From positions 289,795 through 353,794 of the forward strand of contig NZ_MBTG01000034.1 of the NCBI RefSeq assembly GCF_002027705.1: 64,000 nucleotides of DNA, written 5' to 3'. How positions within the stretch are numbered: the first letter of the stretch is position 1; every line of letters begins with the position of its first letter. Of this stretch, positions 18,264 through 27,132 are shown piece after piece. Below the pieces are notes generated by a model. That model made no database searches. It saw only the letters and a list, made by a program, of their open reading frames with translations, and was not told the DNA's origin. Origin of the DNA: Paenibacillus ferrarius. GTDB taxonomy: Bacteria; Bacillota; Bacilli; Paenibacillales; NBRC-103111. The position numbers were made by a program, and so were the translations under genes.

Positions 18264-19208
18264 ATGAACGTACCAACTACCGCTTCAACTGCGACTGGCT
18301 CCCCCAAAAGCTCGCTGCTGCGAAGCATGTACCGTCACCGCAGGCTGTATGTCCTTGCGCTTCCCGGCATCGTTTATTTTCTCCTGTTTCATTATTTGCC
18401 AATGTGGGGCGTGTTGATTGCATTCCAAGACTATAGCCCATTCCAAGGATTTGTCGGAAGTGAGTGGGTCGGCTTCAAGCATTTTGTAGATTTTGTTCAA
18501 GGGGACAATTTCATCAAGCTGCTGGGCAATACGCTGATGATTAATTTATTAAAGCTCGTCTTATTTTTTCCAGCACCGATTGTGCTGGCGCTTCTGCTGA
18601 ATGAGGTGCGAAATGCGCTATACAAGCGTTTTGTCCAAACCATCGTGTATTTGCCTCACTTCTTGTCTTGGGTCATTGTGATCGGGATCTATTCCCTGAT
18701 GTTTTCTTCAACTGGCTTTGTCAATGAACTTGTCGTCATGTTCGGGGGAACAGCCAAGAAGTGGATGATGATGCCAGAGCTGTTTCAAATCACGATTGTG
18801 CTTCAAAACATATGGAAGGAAACAGGCTGGGGGACGATTATTTTCCTCGCTGCCTTAAGCAGCGTGTCACCTGAGCTCTACGAGGCAGCGGTTATGGATG
18901 GTGCTAGCCGATGGCGCCAGCTGTGGAACATTACGCTTCCGTCAATCCGTCCGACCATTATTATGCTTCTATTGCTGCAGCTAGGTCACATTCTGAATAC
19001 CGGTTTCGAGCAAATCTTCTTGATGTTGAATCCGCTCGTGCTGGATGTGGGAGACGTATTTGCAACTTACGTGTATCGGGAAGGCATTCTTCAAGGAGAC
19101 TTTAGCTTTGCTTCTGCGGCTGGGTTATTCAATTCCCTTGTAGGACTCATTCTGATTCTGGGTGCAAATAAACTCACCAAAAAACTAGGCGAAGAAGGGC
19201 TCTTCTAG
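18264..19208 (+). CDS. LplB/YteP-type ABC sugar permease
   Basis: About 314 residues with six membrane helices. The N-terminus LYVLALPGIVYFLLFHYLPMWGVLIAFQDYSPFQGFVGSEWVGFKHF is diagnostic of the LplB/YteP subfamily, and the EAA loop is ELYEAAVMDGASRWRQLWNITLP. ATG 18264 is chosen because TGGAGG lies just upstream. In B. subtilis, YtcQ/YtcP/YteP import rhamnogalacturonan disaccharides using the shared ATPase MsmX; this gene plus the next two form the same three-part set beside GH105. No ATPase gene is nearby. Confidence 0.92.
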   Translation: MNVPTTASTATGSPKSSLLRSMYRHRRLYVLALPGIVYFLLFHYLPMWGVLIAFQDYSPFQGFVGSEWVGFKHFVDFVQGDNFIKLLGNTLMINLLKLVLFFPAPIVLALLLNEVRNALYKRFVQTIVYLPHFLSWVIVIGIYSLMFSSTGFVNELVVMFGGTAKKWMMMPELFQITIVLQNIWKETGWGTIIFLAALSSVSPELYEAAVMDGASRWRQLWNITLPSIRPTIIMLLLLQLGHILNTGFEQIFLMLNPLVLDVGDVFATYVYREGILQGDFSFASAAGLFNSLVGLILILGANKLTKKLGEEGLF

Positions 19209-19220
19209 AGAGGTGAAATC

Positions 19221-20102
19221 ATGAGATTTAAAAGAACCTTTGGCGAAGTACTGTTTGATCGCTTGAATTACGTACTGCTTGCTCTTGTTTCGGCTGCGAT
19301 GCTGCTGCCATTCGTCAATGTGCTTGCTTCATCACTGTCAAGTGGCGTAGAGCTGAGCAGAGGCGGACTTGTTCTCTGGCCACGCGGATGGTCGCTGGAA
19401 GCTTACAGCTATATTTTCAAGCAAGGGGATTTAATTAAAGCATTAGGCGTAACTGTCTTCATTACGGTTGTCGGAACGGCGCTTAATTTAATCATCACCT
19501 TTACACTCGCGTATGCATTATCCAAATCCCAGCTTCCTTTCCGCAATCCCATGTTGATGCTGGTGTTTTTCACAACGCTTTTCAGCGGTGGGATGATTCC
19601 AACGTTTATCCTGATTAAAAACTTAGGAATGCTGGACAGCCTATGGGCGCTGATCATCCCGGGAGCGGCAAGCGCATTTAACATCATCATTGTTAAATCA
19701 TTTATGCAAACCATACCGGATGGGCTCGAAGAGTCGGCTACGATTGACGGCTGCACGGAGTATGGCACGTTTTTTCGGATCGTACTTCCGGTTTCCATGC
19801 CAATCATTGCAACCATGATTTTGTTCTACGCCGTAGGGCATTGGAACGAATTTTTTCAAGCTATTTTATATATCAATAACCCGTCCAAATGGCCTATGCA
19901 AGTATTTTTACGCCAAGTCCTCCTGGTCCTAAGTTCATCAGAGCTCAACGCTTCCATGATTGATCAGGATCAAATGATGCAATTGGCAGAGCCCATCAAG
20001 ATGGCAATGGTCATTGTAGCTACGGTACCGATCGTACTCGTGTACCCGTTTTTGCAAAAATATTTTGTGAAGGGCGTCATGATTGGTTCAATCAAAGGTT
20101 AG
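19221..20102 (+). CDS. LplC/YtcP-type ABC sugar permease
   Basis: A 293-residue permease, partner of the LplB-like protein. It starts 12 bp after that gene with a GAGGTG ribosome site. Typical YtcP features are PFVNVLASSLSS, the segment FFTTLFSGGMIPTFILIKNLGMLDSLWALIIPGAASAFN, the EAA loop GLEESATIDGCTEYGTFFRIVLPVSMP, and the C-terminal KYFVKGVMIGSIKG. It should form the heterodimeric channel for an oligogalacturonide-type substrate. Confidence 0.92.
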   Translation: MRFKRTFGEVLFDRLNYVLLALVSAAMLLPFVNVLASSLSSGVELSRGGLVLWPRGWSLEAYSYIFKQGDLIKALGVTVFITVVGTALNLIITFTLAYALSKSQLPFRNPMLMLVFFTTLFSGGMIPTFILIKNLGMLDSLWALIIPGAASAFNIIIVKSFMQTIPDGLEESATIDGCTEYGTFFRIVLPVSMPIIATMILFYAVGHWNEFFQAILYINNPSKWPMQVFLRQVLLVLSSSELNASMIDQDQMMQLAEPIKMAMVIVATVPIVLVYPFLQKYFVKGVMIGSIKG

Positions 20103-20138
20103 GTTTCAAAGCGAGTTCCATTCTAAGGAGGAAATGAA

Positions 20139-21734
20139 ATGAAAAAGCTGTCTCAAAAAACCATCTATACATGCTTCACCGTACTGATCGGGGGAACGCT
20201 CATCTTATCCGGTTGCGGCAAAACGGATTCCTCATCCGCAGACGGAACAAAGGCTTCCGCAGCTCCTTCTAAGCCAGTACCCATTGCGTTCTCGATGAAC
20301 GTGAACACAGTACCAGATGTGGATAACAACGACGGTATCAAGTGGTTAAATCAGAAGTTCAACATGGACCTTAAATTCACGCCAATTCCCAATTCAAATT
20401 TTCAAGAAAAATTTAATGCCATGGTAGCTTCAGGTTCTATGCCTGACGTATTTACTTTTAATTTCGATGCAACTGCCATTCGCTTGATCAAGCAAGGAGC
20501 CATCGCTCCGCTCGACGAATATATCTCGAAGTATCCGAACTTGAAATATTCGAAGCTGCATTATGACAACGTCAGCTACAACGGCAAGGTTTATGGGATT
20601 CCAATCGCCCGTTCACTGCTGTCGGCTCCCAATGCGCCCTTGATCCGACAAGATTGGCTGGATAAACTGAAGCTGCCCGTTCCGAAGACACTGGATGAGC
20701 TGTATGCGACGATGCAAGCGATGACCAATAATGATCCGGATGGCAACGGTAAAAAAGATACGTACGGCCTTCAGCTTGGTGAAATTACCGGTCGCGTAGG
20801 CGATTTCAATGGCCGGGAATTCTGGGGAGCTGGCGATTTGCTTTACAGCTTTGGACTAGACGGCTCTGGATGGGTGCTTAAGGATGGCCAGCTTGTCATG
20901 AACGAAACGCTGCCTGAATATAAAACTTACCTGGATTGGTTGAAAAAAGCGGTTAGCGAAGGTCTTGTTGATCCAGATTTTGCGCTGAACAAAGCGAACC
21001 AAGCTCAGGATAAATTTTTCAAAAATGGCAAGGGCGGTATCACCTTTGATTTCGTTTCCTTAATCCGCAACTTTACTTCCAGTGTAGGGAAAGCAACGCC
21101 GGGCGCGAAGCTGACAGCTTTCGATCCGCCTGTTGGTCCTACTGGAAAAAGTGGTGTCGTATCCGGCCCTGGCAACGTCGGTGCGATCTTTATCAGCGCC
21201 ACTGCCGCCAAAGATGCAAATAAAGTGAAAACGATTATGCAATGGCTGGACTATGGTCCGTCCAAGGAGAATGGTTATGTCGTAGCAGGCACACAAAAAT
21301 ATAATAAACTGCAAAACTTCGGGTTGGACGGCGTTACGTTTAAAACGAACGGCGACGGTAACGTTGAAGTGACCGACAAAGATAAGCTGCAAAAATTGGG
21401 CGGCGGATATATTTTGCCAACACAAGCGCTTCCGAGTCCGGAAAATACGAATTATACGAAGGATTCAGACGATCCGGAAACACTGAAGCTAGAAATTGCA
21501 GCAAATGACATTTTGCTTAAGCATATCAAAACGAGCCCAATCGCAGGACTGCAATCCGCTACAGAACAAAGCACGCCAGATATGTACATGGAGATCGTCA
21601 AAGCCAAGGTCAAATATGTTATGGGCCAGTTGAGTTCAGCCGAATGGGATCAATCGTTAAAGGCATTTATGGACAAAAACGGAACCAAAGTGACACAAGA
21701 ATATAACGAAGCGCTTAAAGGTGCTAAAAAGTAA
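20139..21734 (+). CDS. LplA/YtcQ-type substrate-binding lipoprotein
   Basis: A 531-residue extracellular binding protein with lipobox LSGC (Cys26). The large size and the segments GIKWLNQKFNMDLKF, MPDVFTFNFDATAIRLIKQGAIAPLDEYI and NNDPDGNGKKDTYGLQL (a Ca-binding-like Asp/Asn loop) are typical of LplA/YtcQ proteins. AAGGAGG precedes the ATG. It should deliver the sugar to the two upstream permeases. The terminator straight after marks an operon boundary, though the next gene is only 65 bp away on the same strand. Confidence 0.92.
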   Translation: MKKLSQKTIYTCFTVLIGGTLILSGCGKTDSSSADGTKASAAPSKPVPIAFSMNVNTVPDVDNNDGIKWLNQKFNMDLKFTPIPNSNFQEKFNAMVASGSMPDVFTFNFDATAIRLIKQGAIAPLDEYISKYPNLKYSKLHYDNVSYNGKVYGIPIARSLLSAPNAPLIRQDWLDKLKLPVPKTLDELYATMQAMTNNDPDGNGKKDTYGLQLGEITGRVGDFNGREFWGAGDLLYSFGLDGSGWVLKDGQLVMNETLPEYKTYLDWLKKAVSEGLVDPDFALNKANQAQDKFFKNGKGGITFDFVSLIRNFTSSVGKATPGAKLTAFDPPVGPTGKSGVVSGPGNVGAIFISATAAKDANKVKTIMQWLDYGPSKENGYVVAGTQKYNKLQNFGLDGVTFKTNGDGNVEVTDKDKLQKLGGGYILPTQALPSPENTNYTKDSDDPETLKLEIAANDILLKHIKTSPIAGLQSATEQSTPDMYMEIVKAKVKYVMGQLSSAEWDQSLKAFMDKNGTKVTQEYNEALKGAKK

Positions 21735-21740
21735 GGCATT

Positions 21741-21766
21741 TCCCCCGATTTTCGGGGGATTTTTTC
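21741..21766 (+). terminator. Rho-independent terminator after the binding-protein gene
   Basis: TCCCCCGA pairs with TCGGGGGA around a TTT loop, followed by six T. The next gene probably needs readthrough. Confidence 0.9.
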
Positions 21767-21798
21767 CAGTTAATTTATATGAAGGATGGAGATAACAG

Positions 21799-23571
21799 AT
21801 GAGGGAACAATCCACCAGACAGCTTTATAACGGAATTGTAGAGAAACAGATGAAGAATTTCGATATGCAGGCGCTTGCGCTCAAGTCGAGGAGGGGGCCA
21901 GGGTACAATTACCACACGAATGTGCGAAATGCCGAGGTGCATATGATTCGTGAGTCGTTCTATTTCGCATTGTCGCTGCTTGACCGTAATTCTGAAGGAG
22001 ATGCAGAGCTTGCGGCCGCCATCATAGGACGCTTGCTTGACTTCCAAGAGCTGAATAGAGAACATCCAGACTTCGGTAACTGGCCATATTATATGGAAGA
22101 AGCAATCGCTGATATGGCATCTCCGGACCGCAATTGGGCTGATTTCTGTGGAAAAGCACTCATTCAGGCAACCGTGGATCATGCGGATAAGCTGCCTTCC
22201 GAGCTCATGAACCGTATGAGAACAGGGGTGGAGGCTGCTGCTGTTCTCATTATGCGCCGCAATGTGATGCCCTCGTATACGAACATTTGCATCATGGGTA
22301 CTTATGTGGCATTGCTCGCTGGTGAATTGCTGGGGAATAGGGAGCTGTTCGCATACGGACGGAGCAAATTGGAACTGCTGCATGAATACTGTACGCTTCA
22401 TGGGGCGTTTACGGAGTATAACAGTCCAACCTATACGGTTGTGGCCATTGAGGATTTATCCCTCATGCTGAGACATATTCGCGATAACGCCAGTCTGGAC
22501 ATGGTGGGGGAACTGCATGATATGGCGTGGGCTTCTGTTGCGGAGCATTATCATAGCAAAACACGCCAATGGGCGGGACCTCATAGTCGCTCTTACGAAA
22601 CGCTGCAGGGCAGAGAGTTTCTATCCTTCCTGCAGCTTGCGGGACAAGGCCGCCTTTCTCTGCTTGGGGAGGATGAACTGGCAATCGGGCCGTTATGGGC
22701 GCGTGTGGGGCTGCGAATGCCAAGTCAGTATGTGCCGTATTTCGGGCAAGGACGTGCCACCTCCTATTCGGAGAAGGTTATTGTTAAAGGGCCGACACCG
22801 GTTGTTGCTTCATCCTATCTTACGCCTGAATATACGTTAGGCTCTTTCAATCACTGCGATTTGTGGAATCAGCGCCGACCGCTAACCGCCTATTGGGGAG
22901 AGGCGGATCGATCTAGCAGTCTTCGTTTGCGGTGCCTTCACGACGATTACGATTTCAGCTCGGGTCTGCTGCACACGGTTCAGCATCGTGGCCTGCTGCT
23001 TGGCATTGCCGGTTTCTGCTCTGATCATGGGGACAAGCATTTTGTGCTGGATCCACTTGGGGGCTCCGTAGTAGCTTCCTCCATGCTGCTGCGTTTCGAG
23101 TTCGGCGGTGAGCGAAGCCGTCTTGTACTGCCGGAGCGGGTAGAGCTGGGCCAGCCCCTGCTGATTCGTGCAGCACATGTGACTATCGGGATTATCCTGC
23201 TCGACTGCCGCTTCGGTTCACACACACCGCAGGTACGGGTAACTGAGGATGAGACCATGACGGCACTGGAGATCGTTCTTTACGAAGGGGAACCCGCAGC
23301 ATTGACGCTGAACGAGATGAAACAAGCGCATTTGGCATTTGGACTAGTCATGGAAAGCGCAGATTGCCCTGAGGAAGTCATGCTCGCCCAATTGGGCAAC
23401 ATGAAAGCAGACAACGACAGCGAATGCTTGCAGTTGGTTTATGAAGATGCTGCGAAGAAGCTGAAGCTGGAATCGCCGACAGGCGTATCTCCTTTCAAGC
23501 AATCTATGCAGCATGTTGAGGGGACAAAGGACATTCGGATTGAAGCGAATGCGCCGATTTGGTCGGTTTAA
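21799..23571 (+). CDS. Uncharacterised 590-aa protein, possible alpha/alpha-toroid sugar-active enzyme
   Basis: I do not recognise a named family. The protein has no signal peptide and shows an N-terminal helical region (about 1-270) followed by a beta-rich C-terminal part (about 330-580). This two-part plan resembles heparinase-type lyases and other alpha/alpha-toroid carbohydrate enzymes. Motifs that look functional are DFGNWPYYMEEAIADMASPDRNWADF (about 93-118), GAFTEYNSPTYTVVAIEDL near 198-216, HSKTRQWAGPHSRSYETLQGREFL near 252-275, and SFNHCDLWNQRRPL near 350. It follows a GH105-type uptake operon, which supports a role in breaking down the imported acidic oligosaccharide. A hydrolase, an epimerase or a non-catalytic binding protein remain possible. 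Confidence 0.6.
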   Translation: MREQSTRQLYNGIVEKQMKNFDMQALALKSRRGPGYNYHTNVRNAEVHMIRESFYFALSLLDRNSEGDAELAAAIIGRLLDFQELNREHPDFGNWPYYMEEAIADMASPDRNWADFCGKALIQATVDHADKLPSELMNRMRTGVEAAAVLIMRRNVMPSYTNICIMGTYVALLAGELLGNRELFAYGRSKLELLHEYCTLHGAFTEYNSPTYTVVAIEDLSLMLRHIRDNASLDMVGELHDMAWASVAEHYHSKTRQWAGPHSRSYETLQGREFLSFLQLAGQGRLSLLGEDELAIGPLWARVGLRMPSQYVPYFGQGRATSYSEKVIVKGPTPVVASSYLTPEYTLGSFNHCDLWNQRRPLTAYWGEADRSSSLRLRCLHDDYDFSSGLLHTVQHRGLLLGIAGFCSDHGDKHFVLDPLGGSVVASSMLLRFEFGGERSRLVLPERVELGQPLLIRAAHVTIGIILLDCRFGSHTPQVRVTEDETMTALEIVLYEGEPAALTLNEMKQAHLAFGLVMESADCPEEVMLAQLGNMKADNDSECLQLVYEDAAKKLKLESPTGVSPFKQSMQHVEGTKDIRIEANAPIWSV

Positions 23572-23605
23572 CGGGTGAGCGCAGCTGTAGTCAACTACTT
23601 TAGGA

Positions 23606-23634
23606 TAGTCAAACGAGCAGATCTAAGTTATACT
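23606..23634 (+). promoter_or_regulatory. Promoter of the PchR-like regulator gene
   Basis: TAGTCA (23606-23611) and TATACT (23629-23634) are separated by 17 bp. A Fur-type box begins 4 bp after the -10. Confidence 0.5.
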
Positions 23635-23638
23635 GTAC

Positions 23639-23653
23639 TGAGAATGATTATCA
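23639..23653 (+). promoter_or_regulatory. Fur-type box
   Basis: TGAGAATGATTATCA matches the 7-1-7 consensus of Fur-family boxes (TGATAAT-N-ATTATCA) at all but one position. It lies over the expected transcription start, where Fur with iron would repress. Fur, Zur and PerR boxes look alike; the siderophore-type neighbours favour Fur. Confidence 0.75.
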
Positions 23654-23692
23654 GCAAAAGAAAGTGGACGTTAAACGAGGTGCAGGATCAGG

Positions 23693-24694
23693 ATGACAGA
23701 CTTTCATCAAAACTTTAATCTTTTTTTCGATGGGCTTGAGATGCCTCGACAACATAGGAGCCGATCCGAACAGATGCAGCTTCATTCGCAGATGGGTGAA
23801 GGGGAGATTCGCCGCTTTGTGCCCAGAGAGGATATTGAGGTTGTGATTTCCGACTTTACTTTTCATCGCAATCGGAAGCTGCTTTTTGGCACACAAACAG
23901 CGATGGTGGAGTTGAATTATTGTTTGCAAGGGAAGAGAGAGATTCATGTCGGAGGAGCCCAATACGAATTTGTTCCGGGAATCTGCTCGCTCCAGTTTAT
24001 GAATGAAGTGGATGTTGAATTTCAATTTAACGGAAATCATCCGTATCTGATGCTGGGTATAGGCATTCCGGTTGCAACCTTTCATCACTATATGGAGGAA
24101 GTTGGGGGCACGAGATCTTTCGACTTCTTCGAAATTATGGGTCAGCGGTCATTTCACATGTTTCAGGAGACGATTGATCCGGCAGCCTCTGTTATCCTGC
24201 AGCGAGTTTTGCAAAGCGCTCAATCCTATGGCACCAAAAATGTCGAGATGGAATGCCGGGTATTGGAGCTAATTTCCATGGCTTTTCAGTCTTTCCTGAT
24301 CGATGGAGATGCCTCTAATGCTAAATTGCCCAAACGTGATTGGCACAAGATCCGGGAAGCAAGAGACATTATCGTGGAACGAATGACGGATCCCCCAACG
24401 TTGATCGAATTGTCCCGTATGATTGGTTTGAATGATTGCAAACTAAAAAAAGGATTCAAAGAACTGTACGGCACTACGGTATTCGGTTACTTGCGGGATA
24501 AGCGGCTAGAGAAGGCATACCACTTGCTGCAGCAAGGAATGTTGAATGTGACGGAAACCTCCTGTGAAGTAGGCTACTCAAATTGCAGCTATTTCTCCGA
24601 GGTGTTCCGTGAAAAATATGGCGTCAACCCAGGCGAATTTATCCGTCATTCTACCAGTAGGCGTGATTCGGACAATAGCATAGAATGTCAGTAG
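23693..24694 (+). CDS. PchR-like AraC-family regulator (siderophore type)
   Basis: A 333-residue regulator. The N-terminal 210 residues resemble PchR/YbtA sensors (VELNYCLQGKREIHVGG and GICSLQFMNEV). The C-terminal AraC domain (about 220-320) has the PchR-style motif LIELSRMIGLNDCKLKKGFKELYGTTVFGYLRDKRLEKAYHLL and the second motif VTETSCEVGYSNCSYFSEVFREKYGVNPGEF. PchR-type proteins bind their siderophore and switch on its biosynthesis, uptake or export. The Fur-type box in the promoter and the MFS exporter next door fit that reading. No biosynthetic genes are in the window, so the siderophore may be foreign. Confidence 0.85.
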   Translation: MTDFHQNFNLFFDGLEMPRQHRSRSEQMQLHSQMGEGEIRRFVPREDIEVVISDFTFHRNRKLLFGTQTAMVELNYCLQGKREIHVGGAQYEFVPGICSLQFMNEVDVEFQFNGNHPYLMLGIGIPVATFHHYMEEVGGTRSFDFFEIMGQRSFHMFQETIDPAASVILQRVLQSAQSYGTKNVEMECRVLELISMAFQSFLIDGDASNAKLPKRDWHKIREARDIIVERMTDPPTLIELSRMIGLNDCKLKKGFKELYGTTVFGYLRDKRLEKAYHLLQQGMLNVTETSCEVGYSNCSYFSEVFREKYGVNPGEFIRHSTSRRDSDNSIECQ

Positions 24695-24695
24695 A

Positions 24696-24721
24696 CTGCT
24701 CTCCTTCCGAGCAGTTTTTTT
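24696..24721 (+). terminator. Rho-independent terminator of the PchR-like gene
   Basis: CTGCTC pairs with GAGCAG over a 7-base loop, followed by seven T. Confidence 0.85.
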
Positions 24722-24820
24722 GTTGCTCGGATATCCTTGCAACCAGCCCAATAATCCTGCTGCTGGTAGAAGGTCCTTTTGGATACATAGTAACATGGAT
24801 AGGAAAGGAGAGGGTATGGC

Positions 24821-26011
24821 TTGAAATATAGACTTGTTATTATGTTTCTACTTGTATTGGGCGGGATGATCTCCATAGCTGCGTTCAATCCTATTATTGG
24901 TCCACTTTCACGTAATCTGGGGCTTAGTGATGTTCAATCCGGAAGTTTAGTATCGATTGCGGGGTTATGCTGGCTCCTTGGCGGATACTTCTGGGAAAAG
25001 CAAACGTTCATGAATCGAAAAATGTTGTTAGCTTCGATTGTCATTATCTATGTGGCGACGCTGATTATTTTTGCGCGGTTAGCTGATTACTCGGCGCATG
25101 CAAACAGCTCAGCCAGTTTGTTTTGGAGTTTCTTTTTGCTGCGGGCGATCGCTGGGTTTTTCTTTGGCGGCATTCCAGCATTAGCCCAAGCCTATATTAT
25201 GGGCTGGACAACAGAGCAAACGCGGGCCAGAGGCATGGCATTGTTCGGTGCCGCCAATGGCTTGGGTTTCGTGCTCGGGCCTGCGATGAGCGGCGGCATG
25301 GCGTCGCTGGGACTCACAGCTCCGATGTACGCGGCTTCTCTTCTGCTTTTTCTGCTTGTGATCCTATTTCTAGCTGCGATTCCAAAAGAACAGGAAAAGG
25401 CCATACAGCGTCAGGTCAATGCACTGTCACCCAATGATGGACGGATTCGCCTCTATTTATGGATTGGACTGCTGCTATCGTTTGCCTTAAATATCGTTCA
25501 GGTAACGATTGGATTCTATGTCCAAGATAGATTGGGGTACAGTGCCAAGCAAGCTACTCAGTTGATTGGGCTTGGGCTTGCTATTTCCGGCGTCATGGTC
25601 GTTCTTTCGCAAATTGTCATAAGCAAATATCTCAAATGGCCCTACAAGCGGATCATCATCATTGGACTCACTTTTGTCGCTTTAGGATTGGTGGGACTTT
25701 TAACGGTGATCCGTCTGGCTTATTTAGATTTTGCTGTACTCGGAATCGGAATTGGATTTACTTTGCTTGGATATAGTGCCGGGGCTTCTGTAGCTGTTCA
25801 AAATCATGAACAAAGAAGCGTTGCTGCTTTCATTGCCGCTTTGCAGGGTGGAGGATCATGCCTGGGACCTATTGTAGGTACGGCTTTATACACCGCCAAT
25901 TCAGTGTTTCCTTATTCCTTTTGTGTGCTTTTGATTGGCATCTCCGGCTTTTTTGTTCTGAGGAAAAGGATAGTTACGCCAGTAAAGACTTTTCAAGAAA
26001 TGAATCGTTAA
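24821..26011 (+). CDS. MFS transporter, probable siderophore or drug exporter
   Basis: A 396-residue membrane protein with about 12 helices. MFS marks include the N-terminal helix pair with SVQSGSLVSIAGLCWLLGG, RARGMALFGAANGLGFVLGPAMSGGMASLG in the middle (antiporter-like motif C region, about 142-170), and a central loop near 190-215. The start is TTG 24821, 7 bases after AAGGAGAGGG; the ATG between them leads straight to a stop. It follows the PchR-like regulator, so export of a siderophore is likely, as in other PchR/MFS pairs. Uptake of a ferri-siderophore by MFS is also known, and direction cannot be decided from sequence. Confidence 0.82.
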   Translation: MKYRLVIMFLLVLGGMISIAAFNPIIGPLSRNLGLSDVQSGSLVSIAGLCWLLGGYFWEKQTFMNRKMLLASIVIIYVATLIIFARLADYSAHANSSASLFWSFFLLRAIAGFFFGGIPALAQAYIMGWTTEQTRARGMALFGAANGLGFVLGPAMSGGMASLGLTAPMYAASLLLFLLVILFLAAIPKEQEKAIQRQVNALSPNDGRIRLYLWIGLLLSFALNIVQVTIGFYVQDRLGYSAKQATQLIGLGLAISGVMVVLSQIVISKYLKWPYKRIIIIGLTFVALGLVGLLTVIRLAYLDFAVLGIGIGFTLLGYSAGASVAVQNHEQRSVAAFIAALQGGGSCLGPIVGTALYTANSVFPYSFCVLLIGISGFFVLRKRIVTPVKTFQEMNR

Positions 26012-26021
26012 AACAATACAA

Positions 26022-26056
26022 GGAAGCGGCCCTGCATTTTGCGGGGCTTCTTTTTG
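26022..26056 (+). terminator. Rho-independent terminator of the MFS gene
   Basis: GAAGC and CCTGC pair with GCGGG and GCTTC, followed by a T run; only 11 bp after the stop codon. Confidence 0.85.
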
Positions 26057-26199
26057 TATTTTCGCATTTATCTATAAGGAACATATTCGGATTTAATGAC
26101 ATTTGTTCGCTAAAATGCGGAAATGTTACGCGATTTGCGATTTACGATCCTTGAAATCAGGTGCTAATCTAGGTTGGAGAGAGCGAGGGAGGATTTTGA

Positions 26200-27120
26200 A
26201 TGAGAACTTTCACAAGGAACAGAGCTTTGCTGCTTATGACATTACCTGGTTTGCTTCTATTGATTGCGTTCCATTACTTGCCTATTGGAGGCATTTTGAT
26301 CGCGTTCAAAAATTTCCGTTATTCGGGGGGAAGCTTCTTCACGAACTTCCAAAATAGCCCGTGGATCGGCTTCAAAAACTTTGAGTTTTTTTTGAAAGCG
26401 CCGGATGCATTCCTCATTACACGCAATACCGTCGTCTACAATTTGGTATTTATTGGTTTGGGTTCTCTAATTGCCCTATTTCTTGCAATTGCTTTGAACG
26501 AGTTAAGAAATCGGCGGTTAGCCAAGGTGTATCAGACCACGATCTTGCTGCCCTATTTTCTATCATGGATCGCCGTCAGTTACCTGTTCTATGGATTTCT
26601 TAGCGTCGATAAAGGGATCATCAATCAATTGATTCTGCAGCCACTTGGTATCGATCCGGTGCAGTGGTACAGCGATACGAAATACTGGCCTTATATTCTT
26701 ATTTTTACGAATATATGGAAATATGCAGGTTATAATTGCATCGTTTATTTGGCCTCGATTACAGGGATAGCTCAGGAATACTACGAAGCTGCTGCACTTG
26801 ATGGCGCGTCCAAATGGCAGCAAATTCGCCATATTACGATTCCATCGATCTCTACAGTCGTAACGTTGCTCGTGCTGTTAGGTATCGGCCGAATGTTTTT
26901 TGCGGATTTTGGTTTATTCTATCAGGTTCCTATGAATTCCGGTGCCCTGTTTGACGTCACGAATGTAATCGACACTTACGTTTTCCGGGCATTGATGAAC
27001 AGCGGGGATATCGGAATGTCTTCAGCCGCAAGTACGTTCCAAGCGTTCGTAGGATTCATATTCGTTCTTTTATCGAACTATGTGGTTCGCAAAATAGATA
27101 AAGATAAAGCAATTCTCTGA
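26200..27120 (+). CDS. LplB-type ABC sugar permease (third importer)
   Basis: A 306-residue permease with the LplB-family N-terminus NRALLLMTLPGLLLLIAFHYLPIGGILIAFKNFRYSGG and EAA loop EYYEAAALDGASKWQQIRHITIPSI. About six helices are predicted. GAGGGAGG precedes the ATG, and the gene opens an operon running into a second permease, a binding lipoprotein, a membrane AraC regulator and a GH9 enzyme. It probably imports oligosaccharides released by that enzyme. The ATPase is missing here. Confidence 0.92.
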   Translation: MRTFTRNRALLLMTLPGLLLLIAFHYLPIGGILIAFKNFRYSGGSFFTNFQNSPWIGFKNFEFFLKAPDAFLITRNTVVYNLVFIGLGSLIALFLAIALNELRNRRLAKVYQTTILLPYFLSWIAVSYLFYGFLSVDKGIINQLILQPLGIDPVQWYSDTKYWPYILIFTNIWKYAGYNCIVYLASITGIAQEYYEAAALDGASKWQQIRHITIPSISTVVTLLVLLGIGRMFFADFGLFYQVPMNSGALFDVTNVIDTYVFRALMNSGDIGMSSAASTFQAFVGFIFVLLSNYVVRKIDKDKAIL

Positions 27121-27132
27121 GGAGGGAGATAG

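Noticed and set aside
22882..23258. Several frames opposite the 590-aa protein gene
   Set aside because: Antisense shadows with Arg/Cys/Ser-rich composition and no domain.
26103..26357. 84-codon frame over the start of the LplB-type permease
   Set aside because: It overlaps the well-supported permease start in another frame and shows no domain.
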